DNA from: Nocardia stercoris
Lineage (GTDB): Bacteria > Actinomycetota > Actinomycetes > Mycobacteriales > Mycobacteriaceae
NCBI RefSeq assembly: GCF_003696265.1
Contig: NZ_RFFH01000006.1
Coordinates: forward strand, 1 to 64,000
Length of the DNA stretch: 64,000 nt
Direction: 5' to 3'
This document shows positions 52,191-60,430 of this stretch, one piece after another. Every line of letters starts with the position of its first letter. Position 1 is the first letter of the stretch. The notes below the pieces were generated by a model. The model had not been told where the DNA came from. It was given only the letters and a program-made list of their open reading frames with translations, and did not search any database. The translations under genes and the position numbers were made by a program.

Positions 52191-52553
52191 ATGACCATTC
52201 TGCTCCAGGCAATCGAGCAGAGCTTCACCCCGACCACTCCGTGGGAGCGACGCAGATTCACCTTCGTCGACACCGCGAAAATCGTCGGCATGCGCCTGGA
52301 CGGCCAGGCGGGTGTCTGGCTCGATCTGTCGCGGCCCGGCGAGTCCCACCGGCTCGCCCAGACCGAAGACCCGAAAGACGCCATCACCTTCCTGCTCACC
52401 GCCTTCGCGCGGATCGCCGAATGCGAAGAACGGGGCGGCTCCTGGCTGATCGGCCACGACGGTGCGCAGCCGGCCTCGCTGGTCGCCACGCGTTTCCCGC
52501 CGCTGGGCGCCGAACGGCTGGGTGAAGAACTGCTCACCCACGCCTGGTTGTAA
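52191..52553 (+). CDS. Hypothetical protein
   Basis: A 120-residue soluble protein with an ideal ribosome binding site (GGAGG six bases before ATG 52191). The sequence (MTILLQAIEQSFTPTTPWER, then VWLDLSRPGESHRLAQTEDP) has no recognised family, signal peptide or membrane segment. It is divergent from the helicase gene across about 120 bp and 45 bp ahead of the HNH lipoprotein gene. Balanced composition and good initiation make it a real gene. Confidence 0.7.
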   Translation: MTILLQAIEQSFTPTTPWERRRFTFVDTAKIVGMRLDGQAGVWLDLSRPGESHRLAQTEDPKDAITFLLTAFARIAECEERGGSWLIGHDGAQPASLVATRFPPLGAERLGEELLTHAWL

Positions 52554-52597
52554 ACGGCTCTGGACAATTCACCACCCCCGCGCGTACACCTGGACCG

Positions 52598-53317
52598 GTG
52601 CGCGGGGGCGGGGCGTTACGGGTCGCGGCCGGGCTGGCGGCGGCCGGCCTGGCGGTACTGGCCGGTGTGGCGGGCGGCTGTGGCGGGCCCGGTCCCGATC
52701 GGCCGGCCCCGGGCAGCCCGACCCGAGCCGAGCTGGACCGGCTGCTGGCCACGGTCCGGGTGGTGCCGCTGCGGCCACATCCCGGCGGTTACGACCGCGG
52801 CTGCGGGGCCGATCAGTCCTGTGTGTTCGGCCCCGCCTGGACCGACGATCACGACGGTCCGGGCGGACGTGACGGCTGCGACACGCGCAACAGCGTGCTC
52901 AGCCGCCAGTTGTCGGCGGTGCGCTTCCGCCCGGGCACCGGCCGCTGCGTCGTCGAATCGGGCACCATGGTCGACCCGTACACCGGGCGCCGGCTGGCCT
53001 TCGACCATGCCCGCGCCCGCACGATCCAGATCGACCACATCTATCCCCTCGCCGCCGCCTGGGATCTCGGCGCCGCAAACTGGCCTGTGGCGCAACGCAT
53101 CCGGTTCGCCAACGACATCGACCTGAACCTGCTGGCCGTGGACGGCAGCACCAACCAGGACAAGGGCGACCGCACCCCGGCCGACTGGCTGCCCCCGGCC
53201 CGCCTCTACCGCTGCTTCTACGCCGGCAAGTACCTCACGGCCGCCACCGCGTATCACCTGCCGGTCACCGCCGCCGATCACCGCGCCCTGCGGGCCGTCG
53301 CCAGCGGCTGCCCGTGA
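52598..53317 (+). CDS. HNH/DUF1524-type nuclease-like lipoprotein
   Basis: The 239-residue protein has an N-terminal lipoprotein signal (hydrophobic stretch, lipobox VAGGC) and a C-terminal domain of the GmrSD-C/DUF1524 HNH group: IQIDHIYPLAAAWDLGA, the middle FANDIDLNLLAVDGSTNQDK and GDRTPADWLPP. The catalytic His (DHI) and downstream Asn and Lys are kept, so nuclease activity on the cell surface or in the medium is plausible. Such secreted HNH proteins are frequent in actinomycetes and usually uncharacterised. GTG 52598 is the first start in frame. Confidence 0.83.
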   Translation: MRGGGALRVAAGLAAAGLAVLAGVAGGCGGPGPDRPAPGSPTRAELDRLLATVRVVPLRPHPGGYDRGCGADQSCVFGPAWTDDHDGPGGRDGCDTRNSVLSRQLSAVRFRPGTGRCVVESGTMVDPYTGRRLAFDHARARTIQIDHIYPLAAAWDLGAANWPVAQRIRFANDIDLNLLAVDGSTNQDKGDRTPADWLPPARLYRCFYAGKYLTAATAYHLPVTAADHRALRAVASGCP

Positions 53318-53479
53318 CCCGATCCGGCACCGATGGTCGCAGTGTTTCGATTCGAAGCCCATGATCCGAGCACCCGTACGAGAATGCTGTGCAGACAGCT
53401 GTACACCACGCGGGGCGTACGGGATCGAACGCGCTCGACAGTCGGCAGCGAGAGCTCGAAGCGCAGATTGGAGTGACCG

Positions 53480-55213
53480 ATGGGCTTCTTGAAGCAGGAA
53501 GTCCCGGAGATCGACTTCGAGCAATGGAGCAAGGGCACCCGGGCGCAGAAGATCGAGCCGATGGCCCGGCATTGGGCCGAGGTCGGGTTCGGCACACCCG
53601 TCGCCCTGCACCTGTTCTACGTCGCGAAGGTCGCGCTGTACGTGCTCGGCGCGTGGCTGATCATGCTGAGCACCAACGGAATCGACAGCTTCACCGACGT
53701 CGGGCAGTGGTACGCCGAGCCGATCGTCTTCGAGAAGGCCGTGCTGTACACGATGCTGTTCGAAGTGGTCGGCTTCGGTTGCGGCTTCGGCCCGCTGAAC
53801 AACCGCTACTTCCCCCCGATGGGGTCCGTGCTGTATTGGCTGCGCCCCGGCACGATTCGACTCGCGCCGTGGCCGAACCGGATCCCGCTGACCGGAGGCG
53901 ACCACCGCACGCCGGTGGATGTGCTGCTGTACGCGGCGCTGCTGGTGACGCTGACGACCGCGTTGTTCTCCGACGGTACGGGCCCGAGGCCGGCGCTCGG
54001 CACCGCGATCGGGGTGCTGCCGGCGTGGCAGATCTGGACCGTGCTGGGGCTGCTCGCGGTGCTCGGCCTGCGCGACAAGGTCGTCTTCCTCGCGGCCCGC
54101 AGCGAAGTGTACGGGTCGTTCACCGTGGCCTTCCTGTTCGCGGGCTACGGGGTGGACCTGATCCTCGCGGCGAAGCTGGTGTGTGTCGTCATCTGGTTGG
54201 GTGCGGCAACATCCAAGCTCAACAGGCATTTTCCGTTCGTCATCGCCACCATGATGTCCAACAATCCGGTCTTCCGGCCGCGGTGGATCAAGCGGCGATT
54301 CTTCCGGCACTTCCCGGACGACCTTCGCCCGAGTCGGATTGCGCGCTGGTTGGCACACGTGTCGACCGCCGTCGAGATGGCGGTGCCACTCGGACTGCTG
54401 CTCGCGCACGGCGGCCGACCCACGTGGGTGTTCGCGATCGTCATGCTGCTGTTCCATTTCGGGATCCTGTCCGCGATCCCCATGGGCGTGCCGCTGGAGT
54501 GGAACGTCTTCATGATGTTCGCGGTGGTGGCGCTGTTCGTCGGACACCCTGACGTGGGACTCGGCGACCTGACCTCGCCGCTGCCCCTGCTGCTGCTCGC
54601 GGTGCTGGTGGGTGTCGTTGCCGTCGGAAACCTGTTCCCCCGCAAGGTTTCCTTCCTGGCGGGCATGCGGTATTACGCCGGCAACTGGGATACCACCCTG
54701 TGGTGCGTGCGGCCGTCGGCCTCGGCGAAGATCGAACGGAACATCGTGTCCATCGCGAGCATGCCGGCCGCCCAGCTGGAGCGCTTCTACGGCAGCAAGG
54801 AAGCCGCGCAGATCCCGATGTACATGGGATATGCCTTCCGCGCCTTCAATACTCACGGCAAGGCCCTGTTCACCCTGGCGCACCGGGCGATGGCCGGGCG
54901 GAACGAGGACGACTACGTCCTCGTCGACGGTGAACGGCTGGTCTCCACCGTGCTCGGCTGGAACTTCGGCGACGGCCACATGAGCAACGAACAACTCGTC
55001 GCCGCGCTGCGGCAGCGCTGCGGATTCGAACCGGACGAGGTCCGCATCGTGATGCTCGACGCACAACCGATCCACCGGCAGTGTCAGCACTACCGCCTGG
55101 TCGATGCGGTCACCGGCGAATTCGAGCGCGGCCGAATCGATATCGCCGAGGTCGTCGACCGCCAGCCCTGGGACGACACGGTCCCGGTGTCGGTGGAGTG
55201 GAGCCGGGCTTGA
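53480..55213 (+). CDS. DUF3556 transmembrane protein
   Basis: A 577-residue integral membrane protein with roughly nine hydrophobic segments between residues 40 and 385 and a soluble C-terminal domain of about 190 residues that contains AFNTHGKALFTLAHRAM and WNFGDGHMSNEQLVAALRQR. It matches DUF3556, known from Mycobacterium, Nocardia and Rhodococcus and of unknown function. GGAG lies before ATG 53480. The soluble tail suggests an enzyme acting at the membrane. It stands alone between the HNH gene and a converging sulfurtransferase gene. Confidence 0.85.
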   Translation: MGFLKQEVPEIDFEQWSKGTRAQKIEPMARHWAEVGFGTPVALHLFYVAKVALYVLGAWLIMLSTNGIDSFTDVGQWYAEPIVFEKAVLYTMLFEVVGFGCGFGPLNNRYFPPMGSVLYWLRPGTIRLAPWPNRIPLTGGDHRTPVDVLLYAALLVTLTTALFSDGTGPRPALGTAIGVLPAWQIWTVLGLLAVLGLRDKVVFLAARSEVYGSFTVAFLFAGYGVDLILAAKLVCVVIWLGAATSKLNRHFPFVIATMMSNNPVFRPRWIKRRFFRHFPDDLRPSRIARWLAHVSTAVEMAVPLGLLLAHGGRPTWVFAIVMLLFHFGILSAIPMGVPLEWNVFMMFAVVALFVGHPDVGLGDLTSPLPLLLLAVLVGVVAVGNLFPRKVSFLAGMRYYAGNWDTTLWCVRPSASAKIERNIVSIASMPAAQLERFYGSKEAAQIPMYMGYAFRAFNTHGKALFTLAHRAMAGRNEDDYVLVDGERLVSTVLGWNFGDGHMSNEQLVAALRQRCGFEPDEVRIVMLDAQPIHRQCQHYRLVDAVTGEFERGRIDIAEVVDRQPWDDTVPVSVEWSRA

Positions 55214-55234
55214 GATCCGGCGACCGAATGCCGG

Positions 55235-56056
55235 TCAGACCGTGGCTACCGGGCGCTCCGGATCGTGGGCCCACTGCGACCACGACCCCGGGTACAGCGC
55301 GGCCCGGATGCCCGCGACCTCCAGGGCCGCGATCTGGTGTGCGGCAGTGACTCCCGAGCCGCAGTACACGGCCACCGGACCGGTGCCCAGCGCCTCGAAC
55401 CGGGCGCGCAGTTCGGCGGCGGGCCGGAATGTGCCTTCCGGAGTGAGGTTTTCAGCCGTCGGGGCACTGATCGCGCCCGGAATGTGCCCGGCCCGTGGGT
55501 CGATCGGCTCGACCTCGCCCCGATAGCGTTCGCCCGCACGGGCATCCAGCAGCAGGCCGGTCCACTCGGCGGCCTCCTCGGCATCGATCACCGGCAGCGC
55601 ACCCGGGGACAACACCACGTCGCCCTGCTTCGGCTCCGCCTCGGTCCCGACCGCGATCGGCCCGCCGGACCGCTCCCAGGCCGGCAGCCCGCCGTCGAGA
55701 ATCCGCACATCGGAAACGCCACCCCAGCGCAGCAGCCACCACGCCCGGGCCGCCGCCATGCCGCCGGTGGCGTCGTAGACCACCACCGGCTCCCCGGTGG
55801 TGACACCCCAGCTCCGCGCGCACCGCTGCAGCTGCTCCGGCGCGGGCAGCGGATGCCGCCCGCGCGCGGGCGAGGGCGGCGCGGCGAGCTCGGTCTCCAG
55901 ATCGACGAACACCGCACCGGGAATATGGCCGTCGAGATAGTGCTGCGGACCGTCGGGATCACCCAGCGCCCACCGCACATCGAGAAGGCACACTCGGGAC
56001 TCGTTGCCCGACAACAAATCCCGAAGCTCACCCGGAGAGATCACAACCGCGGCCAA
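55235..56056 (-). CDS. Thiosulfate/3-mercaptopyruvate sulfurtransferase
   Basis: A two-domain rhodanese of 273 residues. The inactive N-terminal domain holds LLDVRWALGDPDGPQHYLDG and HIPGAVFVDLE. The C-terminal domain carries the persulfide-forming cysteine in VYCGSGVTAAHQIAAL; the loop CGSGVTA is of the mercaptopyruvate type. TTG 56056 is proposed because GAGGAG lies 6 bases ahead; GTG 56044 is possible, and the frame is open to 56383 without similarity. It converges with the DUF3556 gene. Confidence 0.92.
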   Translation of the reverse strand: MAAVVISPGELRDLLSGNESRVCLLDVRWALGDPDGPQHYLDGHIPGAVFVDLETELAAPPSPARGRHPLPAPEQLQRCARSWGVTTGEPVVVYDATGGMAAARAWWLLRWGGVSDVRILDGGLPAWERSGGPIAVGTEAEPKQGDVVLSPGALPVIDAEEAAEWTGLLLDARAGERYRGEVEPIDPRAGHIPGAISAPTAENLTPEGTFRPAAELRARFEALGTGPVAVYCGSGVTAAHQIAALEVAGIRAALYPGSWSQWAHDPERPVATV

Positions 56057-56226
56057 ACCCAGCTCCTCTGCCAGAAATCCACACCCGGTCACGCGATGAT
56101 GCCCCCACCCTACGACACCCCGGATCCGGGGTCCCGAGTTCCGCCACCCACGCGGGAGCCGACCGGCCCGAGTCGCGACCCGGGTGGGTTGACCTCGAGG
56201 GAACTCGAGGTTGAACACTGTGTGGC

Positions 56227-56673
56227 ATGAGTTCGAGCAACAGCGCAAAGCCCACCACGACCGAGGGCACGCCGCCCCTCTCGATCGACGACGAGCGTGC
56301 CATCCGTGACCTGGTAGCCCTCGCCGACCGTTCCCAGGCCGACGCCGATGTACTACCCGGCCTGCACACCGACACCACAGCAATCGTCAACTTCTACGGT
56401 CGCCGAATCCTCGGCCGCGACACCTTCGAGGCGGCGATGAGCGCGGGCCTGGGCAGCGGGCTCGGGGCTATCCGCACCAGCGTCGAGGTAATCGACATCC
56501 GGCCACTCACTGGCGACGCAGCCCTCGTCAGCTGCATCAAGACGGTGTACGACGAGCGTCCGGAAGCTGGGCAGGTCCCGCCGGCCGCCGGTGCACTGAC
56601 CTACGTGACCGTACGGACCCCGACCGGGTGGCAGATCGCTCTGGCACAGACAACCCCCATTGTCTCGGACTGA
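56227..56673 (+). CDS. SgcJ/EcaC-like NTF2-fold protein
   Basis: A 148-residue single-domain protein of the SgcJ/EcaC (DUF4440-like) group. It shows the N-terminal helix DERAIRDLVALADRSQADAD, the strand HTDTTAIVNFYGRRILGRDTF split by a loop, and the closing strand TVRTPTGWQIALAQTTPI. Relatives include antibiotic-pathway and ketosteroid-isomerase-like proteins, but a role cannot be assigned. It is divergent from the sulfurtransferase gene, about 170 bp away. Confidence 0.83.
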   Translation: MSSSNSAKPTTTEGTPPLSIDDERAIRDLVALADRSQADADVLPGLHTDTTAIVNFYGRRILGRDTFEAAMSAGLGSGLGAIRTSVEVIDIRPLTGDAALVSCIKTVYDERPEAGQVPPAAGALTYVTVRTPTGWQIALAQTTPIVSD

Positions 56674-57123
56674 CAGCCAGAGCCTGCTGCCCCGCAGCCC
56701 AGGACTGCCGCGCAGCTACGATCGGCTCTGTGGAACACCCTCCGTGGTGACGTCACTTTTCGCCGTCCCGGCTCTCCGCATATCCCACAACAATTTTCGC
56801 TCGCTGAAGGCATTGCGAACCGGTCCGGATCCGCCTTGATCTCCGATAGCGGAACCCGCATCCGTTAGTGCCCTCCGTCACCGGTCGGCTCCTGGTTCGG
56901 GGCCGCAAACCGTGGCCGGCACCCCGATTCTCGAGCTGATTCCTACCCGCATAATTGTCTGTACCGTCCTTTGCGGTGCGCGGCCTTCGAGACCATAATG
57001 CGGTGGCCGCATGGTGCATTCCGCGCCCCGGCTGAACATCGACAGCCGGCCCCGATATCTTCGGCCGCAACGCGATCGGGCCGTCAGCAGGCAGAACCCG
57101 CCGACGGCCCGCTGCACCAGCCG
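56674..57123. other. Intergenic region between converging genes
   Basis: No coding sequence can be supported in these 450 bp. Present are the terminator of the IPT gene (57077-57111) and an inverted repeat, ATGCGG-TGG-CCGCAT, at 56998-57012. GC content is lower than in neighbouring genes in parts. Confidence 0.5.
57077..57111 (-). terminator. Terminator after the IPT/TIG gene
   Basis: CGGGCCGTC (57077-57085) pairs with GACGGCCCG (57103-57111), a 9-bp perfect stem with a 17-nt loop, starting 13 bp past the stop codon. Confidence 0.75.
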
Positions 57124-57378
57124 TCACACGTAGGTGAATGGCAGTCCGTTGCTGGTGCCGTCCAGCTCCGCCTTGACGGTAACCTGCACCGTGCCCGTCC
57201 CAGTCGGCGAGATAGCCGTGATCTGGGTATCGGAGTCGATGGTGAATGTGGTTGCCTTGGTACCGAAGAACACAGACAGAGGACCGACATTACTGAAACC
57301 GGAGCCGGTGATCACCACCGAGCTGAATGTGGTCGCAGGGCCCGAAGCGGGGGAAAGGGAAGTGAGGACAGGCGCCAT
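57124..57378 (-). CDS. Small IPT/TIG domain protein
   Basis: An 84-residue protein consisting of one immunoglobulin-like IPT/TIG domain: PVLTSLSPASGPATTFSSVV, TGSGFSNVG, VFFGTKATTF and the final VTVKAELDGTSNGLPFTYV. It has no signal peptide or membrane segment, so a lone domain of a type usually found in surface proteins or transcription factors is present by itself. GGAG precedes ATG 57378. It is framed by its own promoter and terminator in unusually AT-rich DNA, pointing to independent acquisition. Function unknown. Confidence 0.78.
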   Translation of the reverse strand: MAPVLTSLSPASGPATTFSSVVITGSGFSNVGPLSVFFGTKATTFTIDSDTQITAISPTGTGTVQVTVKAELDGTSNGLPFTYV

Positions 57379-57393
57379 GATCTGACTCCAATT

Positions 57394-57422
57394 CGAATAA
57401 ATTGAAAATAATTATTGTGCAA
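57394..57422 (-). promoter_or_regulatory. Promoter candidate of the IPT/TIG gene
   Basis: On the minus strand TTGCAC (complement of 57417-57422) and TATTCG (complement of 57394-57399) are spaced by 17 bp of AT-rich sequence, 15 bp before the ATG, predicting a very short leader. Confidence 0.55.
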
Positions 57423-57887
57423 CGGATTACGATCATCGTGCGACAACCGCTGCATAACAAGTATGCCTCCGGTGACGGCACTTCGGCAATGGATCCACAG
57501 TAATCCAGATTTCATTCGAGCACGTGTGATCATGTGCCGGAAAAGGATTCGACCGTTCGGTCTCAGTGGATCCGGGCGAGCGGGCGCGCTACGCATAATA
57601 ACTCCATTCGCAATCCGACGCCGCCTCCGGAGGATTCCGATCGAGCCGCGAATCGCCGTGTGCCAGGCCAGGACCGGCCCACACCGCGCGGATACCGCCG
57701 GCGCGAGCAGCCCCGCCGGAAATGGCCACCCTCGCGTCATCGAGAAGCCGCGGCGGTCCGATTGCCGAAAGGTGATCAATGACCGGACACTCCGGGTGAG
57801 GGGTTTCTACCCCGGCCGGTGCGGGAGACCTGACGACGATCCCGAAGCCGAACGACCGCGGCCTGAACTGGCACGCCGGCGGCGAAA

Positions 57888-57983
57888 GCGTCGCCGAAGC
57901 TCCCAGCCGGGGTGGCCCTGGACGCCGAGAGCAGTCGGGCGACCACCGCAGCCAGTGGAGATGCGGCTCCGGCCGGGTCGGTG
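57888..57983 (-). pseudogene. Remnant of a benE-like gene end
   Basis: Read on the minus strand this encodes TDPAGAASPLAAVVARLLSA and, further on, FGDAF. That parallels TDPAGPTPAAHTSPLAAAAT and IGDAF of benE at 58058-58165. The nucleotide match is visible with small gaps. It lies just after the benE stop codon, so it is probably the remains of a tandem copy or partial duplication. Confidence 0.55.
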
Positions 57984-57996
57984 ATCGTCGACCCGA

Positions 57997-59652
57997 TCAA
58001 TCCCGTTGCGGTGGCAACGCCCAGCGAATGGCGAGCCCCGCCAGTAGAGCCCAGAAGGCGTCGCCGATTCCCAGCAGGGTGACTCCCGATGCCGAGATCA
58101 CCAGGGTGGCCGCGGCAGCGAGCGGAGATGTGTGGGCCGCAGGGGTGGGTCCGGCGGGATCGGTGCCCGCCGGTCGGCTCGGGGCGAATGCCGCCGTCAA
58201 GGCCGAGGCGAGGGTGCCCAGCAAGGCAAGGCCGGCAACGGATTCCAGCACGCCGGGTGGTGCGGCGGCCACCAGGGCGACCAGCGCGGCCGAGGCGAGG
58301 GCGAGGGCCAGGTAGGTGGCGCCGGTGGTGCACGCGGCGGTCCAGCGGCGGCGCGGGTCGGGATGGGCCGGCGGTGCCGCGGCGAGCGCGGCGCTGATCG
58401 CGGCCAAGTTGACGACGTGGCCGCCGGAAGCCGCGCCGGCCACTGTGCCGAGTCCGGTCACCGTCATCGCGGCCCGCCACGGCACTCGGTAGCCGAAGGA
58501 GCCGTGGACGGCGACGCCGGGAATGTTCTGCGCGGCCATGGTCACCACGTACAGCGGTAGCGCGATGCCGATCGCCGCCTGCCAACTCCAGTGCGGCACA
58601 GTGAATTCCAGCCTCGGAACCAGTCCGTGCAGCGGCCGCCCGGCAACTGCGACGTCGACAGCGGCACCGAGTGCCGCGGTCAGGAACGCCACCGGCACCG
58701 CCCAGCGCGGCCGGTACCGCTGCAGCACCAGCCACACCACGAGCACCGGCACCACGAGCCCCGGACTGCTCGCGACCGCCCGTGCCGGCGCGGTGCAGAT
58801 CGACACCAGCACCCCGGCCAGCATGGCCTGCGCGATCTCGGCCGGAATCGCGGCGATGATCCGCCCGAGCCGCTCCCACAGTCCGGTCACCACGATCAAC
58901 ACCCCGGTGACGACGAACGCGCCGACCGCCACCGGCCAGCCCCCGGCCGGCGCGGCGGTACCGGCCAACAACGCCGCCCCCGGTGTCGACCACGCCAGCA
59001 CGATCGGCATCCGGTACCTGCGACTGAGCACCATCATCCCGACGCCCTGCACGACACACACCGTCAGCAGCCCCGACGCCGCCTGCGCGGGCGTCGCCCC
59101 CATCGCGGCGAGTCCGGCCAGCACGACCGCGAAGGTACTGGTGAACCCGACCAGCGCTGCCACCACCCCGGCAGTGATCGGCCGCGTCAACGACACACCG
59201 CCGGGTGACAGCTCTGCGCCCGGAGTCGCCGCACCACCCGGCGCCAGTGCACCACCCGACGTCAGCACACCACCCGGCGTGAGCGCACCACCCGACGTGA
59301 GCGCACCACCTGACGTCGCCGCGCCTCCCGACATCGCCGCATCATCCGAGGTCGGCGAGACGTCCAGCGTCGGCGAGACGTCCAGCGTCGGCAAGGCGTC
59401 CAGCGTCCGAGAGACGTCCGGCGTCGGCGAGACGTCCGGCGTCGGCGAGACGTCCGGCGTCGGCGAGACGTCCGGCGTCCGCGAGACGTCCAGCGTCGGC
59501 GAGACGTCCAGCGTCCGAGAGACGTCCGGCGTCGGCAAGGCGTCCAGCGTCCGAGAGACGTCCGGCGTCGGCGAGGCGTCCGAAGAAGCACCGGACGGCG
59601 CACTGGTAGAGCTCATACCGGAATAGTCGCGGCTGACCACGACGCCCGTCAC
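57997..59652 (-). CDS. BenE-family benzoate/H+ symporter-like protein with repeat-built N terminus
   Basis: The C-terminal 400 residues are a BenE-type transporter with about 12 membrane helices; recognisable parts are VQGVGMMVLSRRYRMPIVLA, STPGAALLAG and NIPGVAVHGSFGYRVPW. The family is annotated as benzoate importers, but the substrate here is untested. It is preceded by about 150 residues of hexapeptide repeats (LDVSPT, PDVSRT, then SGGALT types) not found in usual BenE proteins (about 390 residues). GTG 59652 or ATG 59616 could start it, and neither has a good ribosome binding site. Confidence 0.85.
   Translation of the reverse strand: MTGVVVSRDYSGMSSTSAPSGASSDASPTPDVSRTLDALPTPDVSRTLDVSPTLDVSRTPDVSPTPDVSPTPDVSPTPDVSRTLDALPTLDVSPTLDVSPTSDDAAMSGGAATSGGALTSGGALTPGGVLTSGGALAPGGAATPGAELSPGGVSLTRPITAGVVAALVGFTSTFAVVLAGLAAMGATPAQAASGLLTVCVVQGVGMMVLSRRYRMPIVLAWSTPGAALLAGTAAPAGGWPVAVGAFVVTGVLIVVTGLWERLGRIIAAIPAEIAQAMLAGVLVSICTAPARAVASSPGLVVPVLVVWLVLQRYRPRWAVPVAFLTAALGAAVDVAVAGRPLHGLVPRLEFTVPHWSWQAAIGIALPLYVVTMAAQNIPGVAVHGSFGYRVPWRAAMTVTGLGTVAGAASGGHVVNLAAISAALAAAPPAHPDPRRRWTAACTTGATYLALALASAALVALVAAAPPGVLESVAGLALLGTLASALTAAFAPSRPAGTDPAGPTPAAHTSPLAAAATLVISASGVTLLGIGDAFWALLAGLAIRWALPPQRD
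59231..59338 (-). repeat. 18-bp tandem repeats, family B (six units) inside benE
   Basis: Six units of 18 bp, pattern GCACCACCCGACGTGAGC with variation on the plus strand, encode SGGALT/PGGVLT hexapeptides. They are fully in frame and adjoin family A at 59357. Confidence 0.85.
59357..59572 (-). repeat. 18-bp tandem repeats, family A (twelve units) inside benE
   Basis: Twelve consecutive units of 18 bp, consensus GAGACGTCCAGCGTCGGC on the plus strand, plus a partial thirteenth, encode hexapeptides such as LDVSPT and PDVSRT. Units differ by one to four bases and change in blocks, a sign of unequal recombination or slippage. All units are multiples of three, so the frame is kept whatever the copy number. 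Confidence 0.93.
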
Positions 59653-59769
59653 CAGCCAATCCGGCGAAACTGGCCTGAATCTCCCCGTCCGCGAACCGCG
59701 CGCAGGCGGCTGGTTATCGCGGGTGTAGGTCGTGTCCCAGGGTTGGTGGGAGCCCGATGCTGTTGCCGG

Positions 59770-60264
59770 TCAGCGTAATCCGGCGATGCGTTCGAGTAGG
59801 GGCGCGGTGCGCGGGCCTACGAGCTGCTGCATCACCAGGGACATGTTGGTTCGCACTACGCCGGGGATCTTCAGGATCGCGCCGGTGATGCGGTAGAGGT
59901 CGTCGGCGTCGCGGGCTACGACGCGCACAGTCAAGTCGGTGGGGCCGGTGATGCCGCAGACCTCGGTGACCTCGGGTACTTCGGCGAGTTCGGCGACCAC
60001 TTCGGCCAGCCGATGCTGGTCCACGGTGACCGCGACGAAGGCGGCGAGCGGGTAGCCGAGAGCGCGCGGGTCGACTCGGCGGTCGAAACCGGCCAGGACG
60101 CCGGCGGCCTCCCACCGTGCCAGGCGGGCTTGCACCGTGTTGCGGGAGAGGCCGAGGCGGGCAGCCAGTTCCACGCCGGTGGCGCGGGGGGTCGCCGCCA
60201 GTTCGAGCAGCAGCCGGGCGTCGGTGGCGTCGACCGCGGCAGCAACGGGCTCTTGACTGGTCAT
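59770..60264 (-). CDS. Lrp/AsnC family regulator
   Basis: A 164-residue regulator with an N-terminal helix-turn-helix (DARLLLELAATPRATGVELA, GLSRNTVQARLARWEAAGVL) and a C-terminal RAM ligand-binding domain (AFVAVTVDQHRLAEVVAELA, VCGITGPTDLTVRVV). It is divergent from bkdA, so it is probably the regulator of the branched-chain 2-oxoacid dehydrogenase operon, responding to a branched-chain amino acid, as BkdR does in Pseudomonas. ATG 60264 has no ribosome binding site, and a -10-like CATACT seven bases ahead suggests a leaderless message. Confidence 0.92.
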   Translation of the reverse strand: MTSQEPVAAAVDATDARLLLELAATPRATGVELAARLGLSRNTVQARLARWEAAGVLAGFDRRVDPRALGYPLAAFVAVTVDQHRLAEVVAELAEVPEVTEVCGITGPTDLTVRVVARDADDLYRITGAILKIPGVVRTNMSLVMQQLVGPRTAPLLERIAGLR

Positions 60265-60266
60265 AC

Positions 60267-60287
60267 AACGCAGTATGACAGTGCGTT
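60267..60287. promoter_or_regulatory. Lrp operator candidate 1
   Basis: AACGCA (60267-60272) and TGCGTT (60282-60287) form an inverted repeat with a 9-bp centre, placed over the likely start site of the regulator gene. Confidence 0.55.
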
Positions 60288-60330
60288 GGCGGCTTCGATC
60301 GAGCATATTGCACAGCCCGCGTGTCACAGC

Positions 60331-60347
60331 TTGCGCAGTCAGCGCAA
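60331..60347. promoter_or_regulatory. Lrp operator candidate 2
   Basis: TTGCGCAGTCAGCGCAA, a 17-bp inverted repeat (arms TTGCGC/GCGCAA), lies 84 bp before bkdA in the divergent region. Lrp-type proteins usually bind several such sites. Confidence 0.6.
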
Positions 60348-60430
60348 CGGAGGATGCTGTGAGGTACACGACATGCACCCGCCGCGCCGGCCGGCGATCC
60401 CGATCGGCGCACTGCCCAGGAGGCCGGACC

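Larger units (their letters stand above)
57379..57996. other. Region between the IPT gene and benE, including a decayed benE-like 3' end
   Basis: 57380-57480 is AT-rich promoter DNA and 57480-57860 shows nothing supportable. The part from 57888 resembles the 3' end of benE (separate entry). No intact gene is visible. Confidence 0.5.

Noticed and set aside
57776..59059. Second minus-strand gene overlapping benE in another frame (427 codons)
   Set aside because: Most of it is an Arg-rich shadow of benE; only its last part past the benE stop codon has BenE-like sequence, reported as a remnant.
59231..59572. Tandem repeats as a CRISPR array
   Set aside because: Units are 18 bp with no spacers, lie inside an open reading frame and encode hexapeptides; no cas gene is present.
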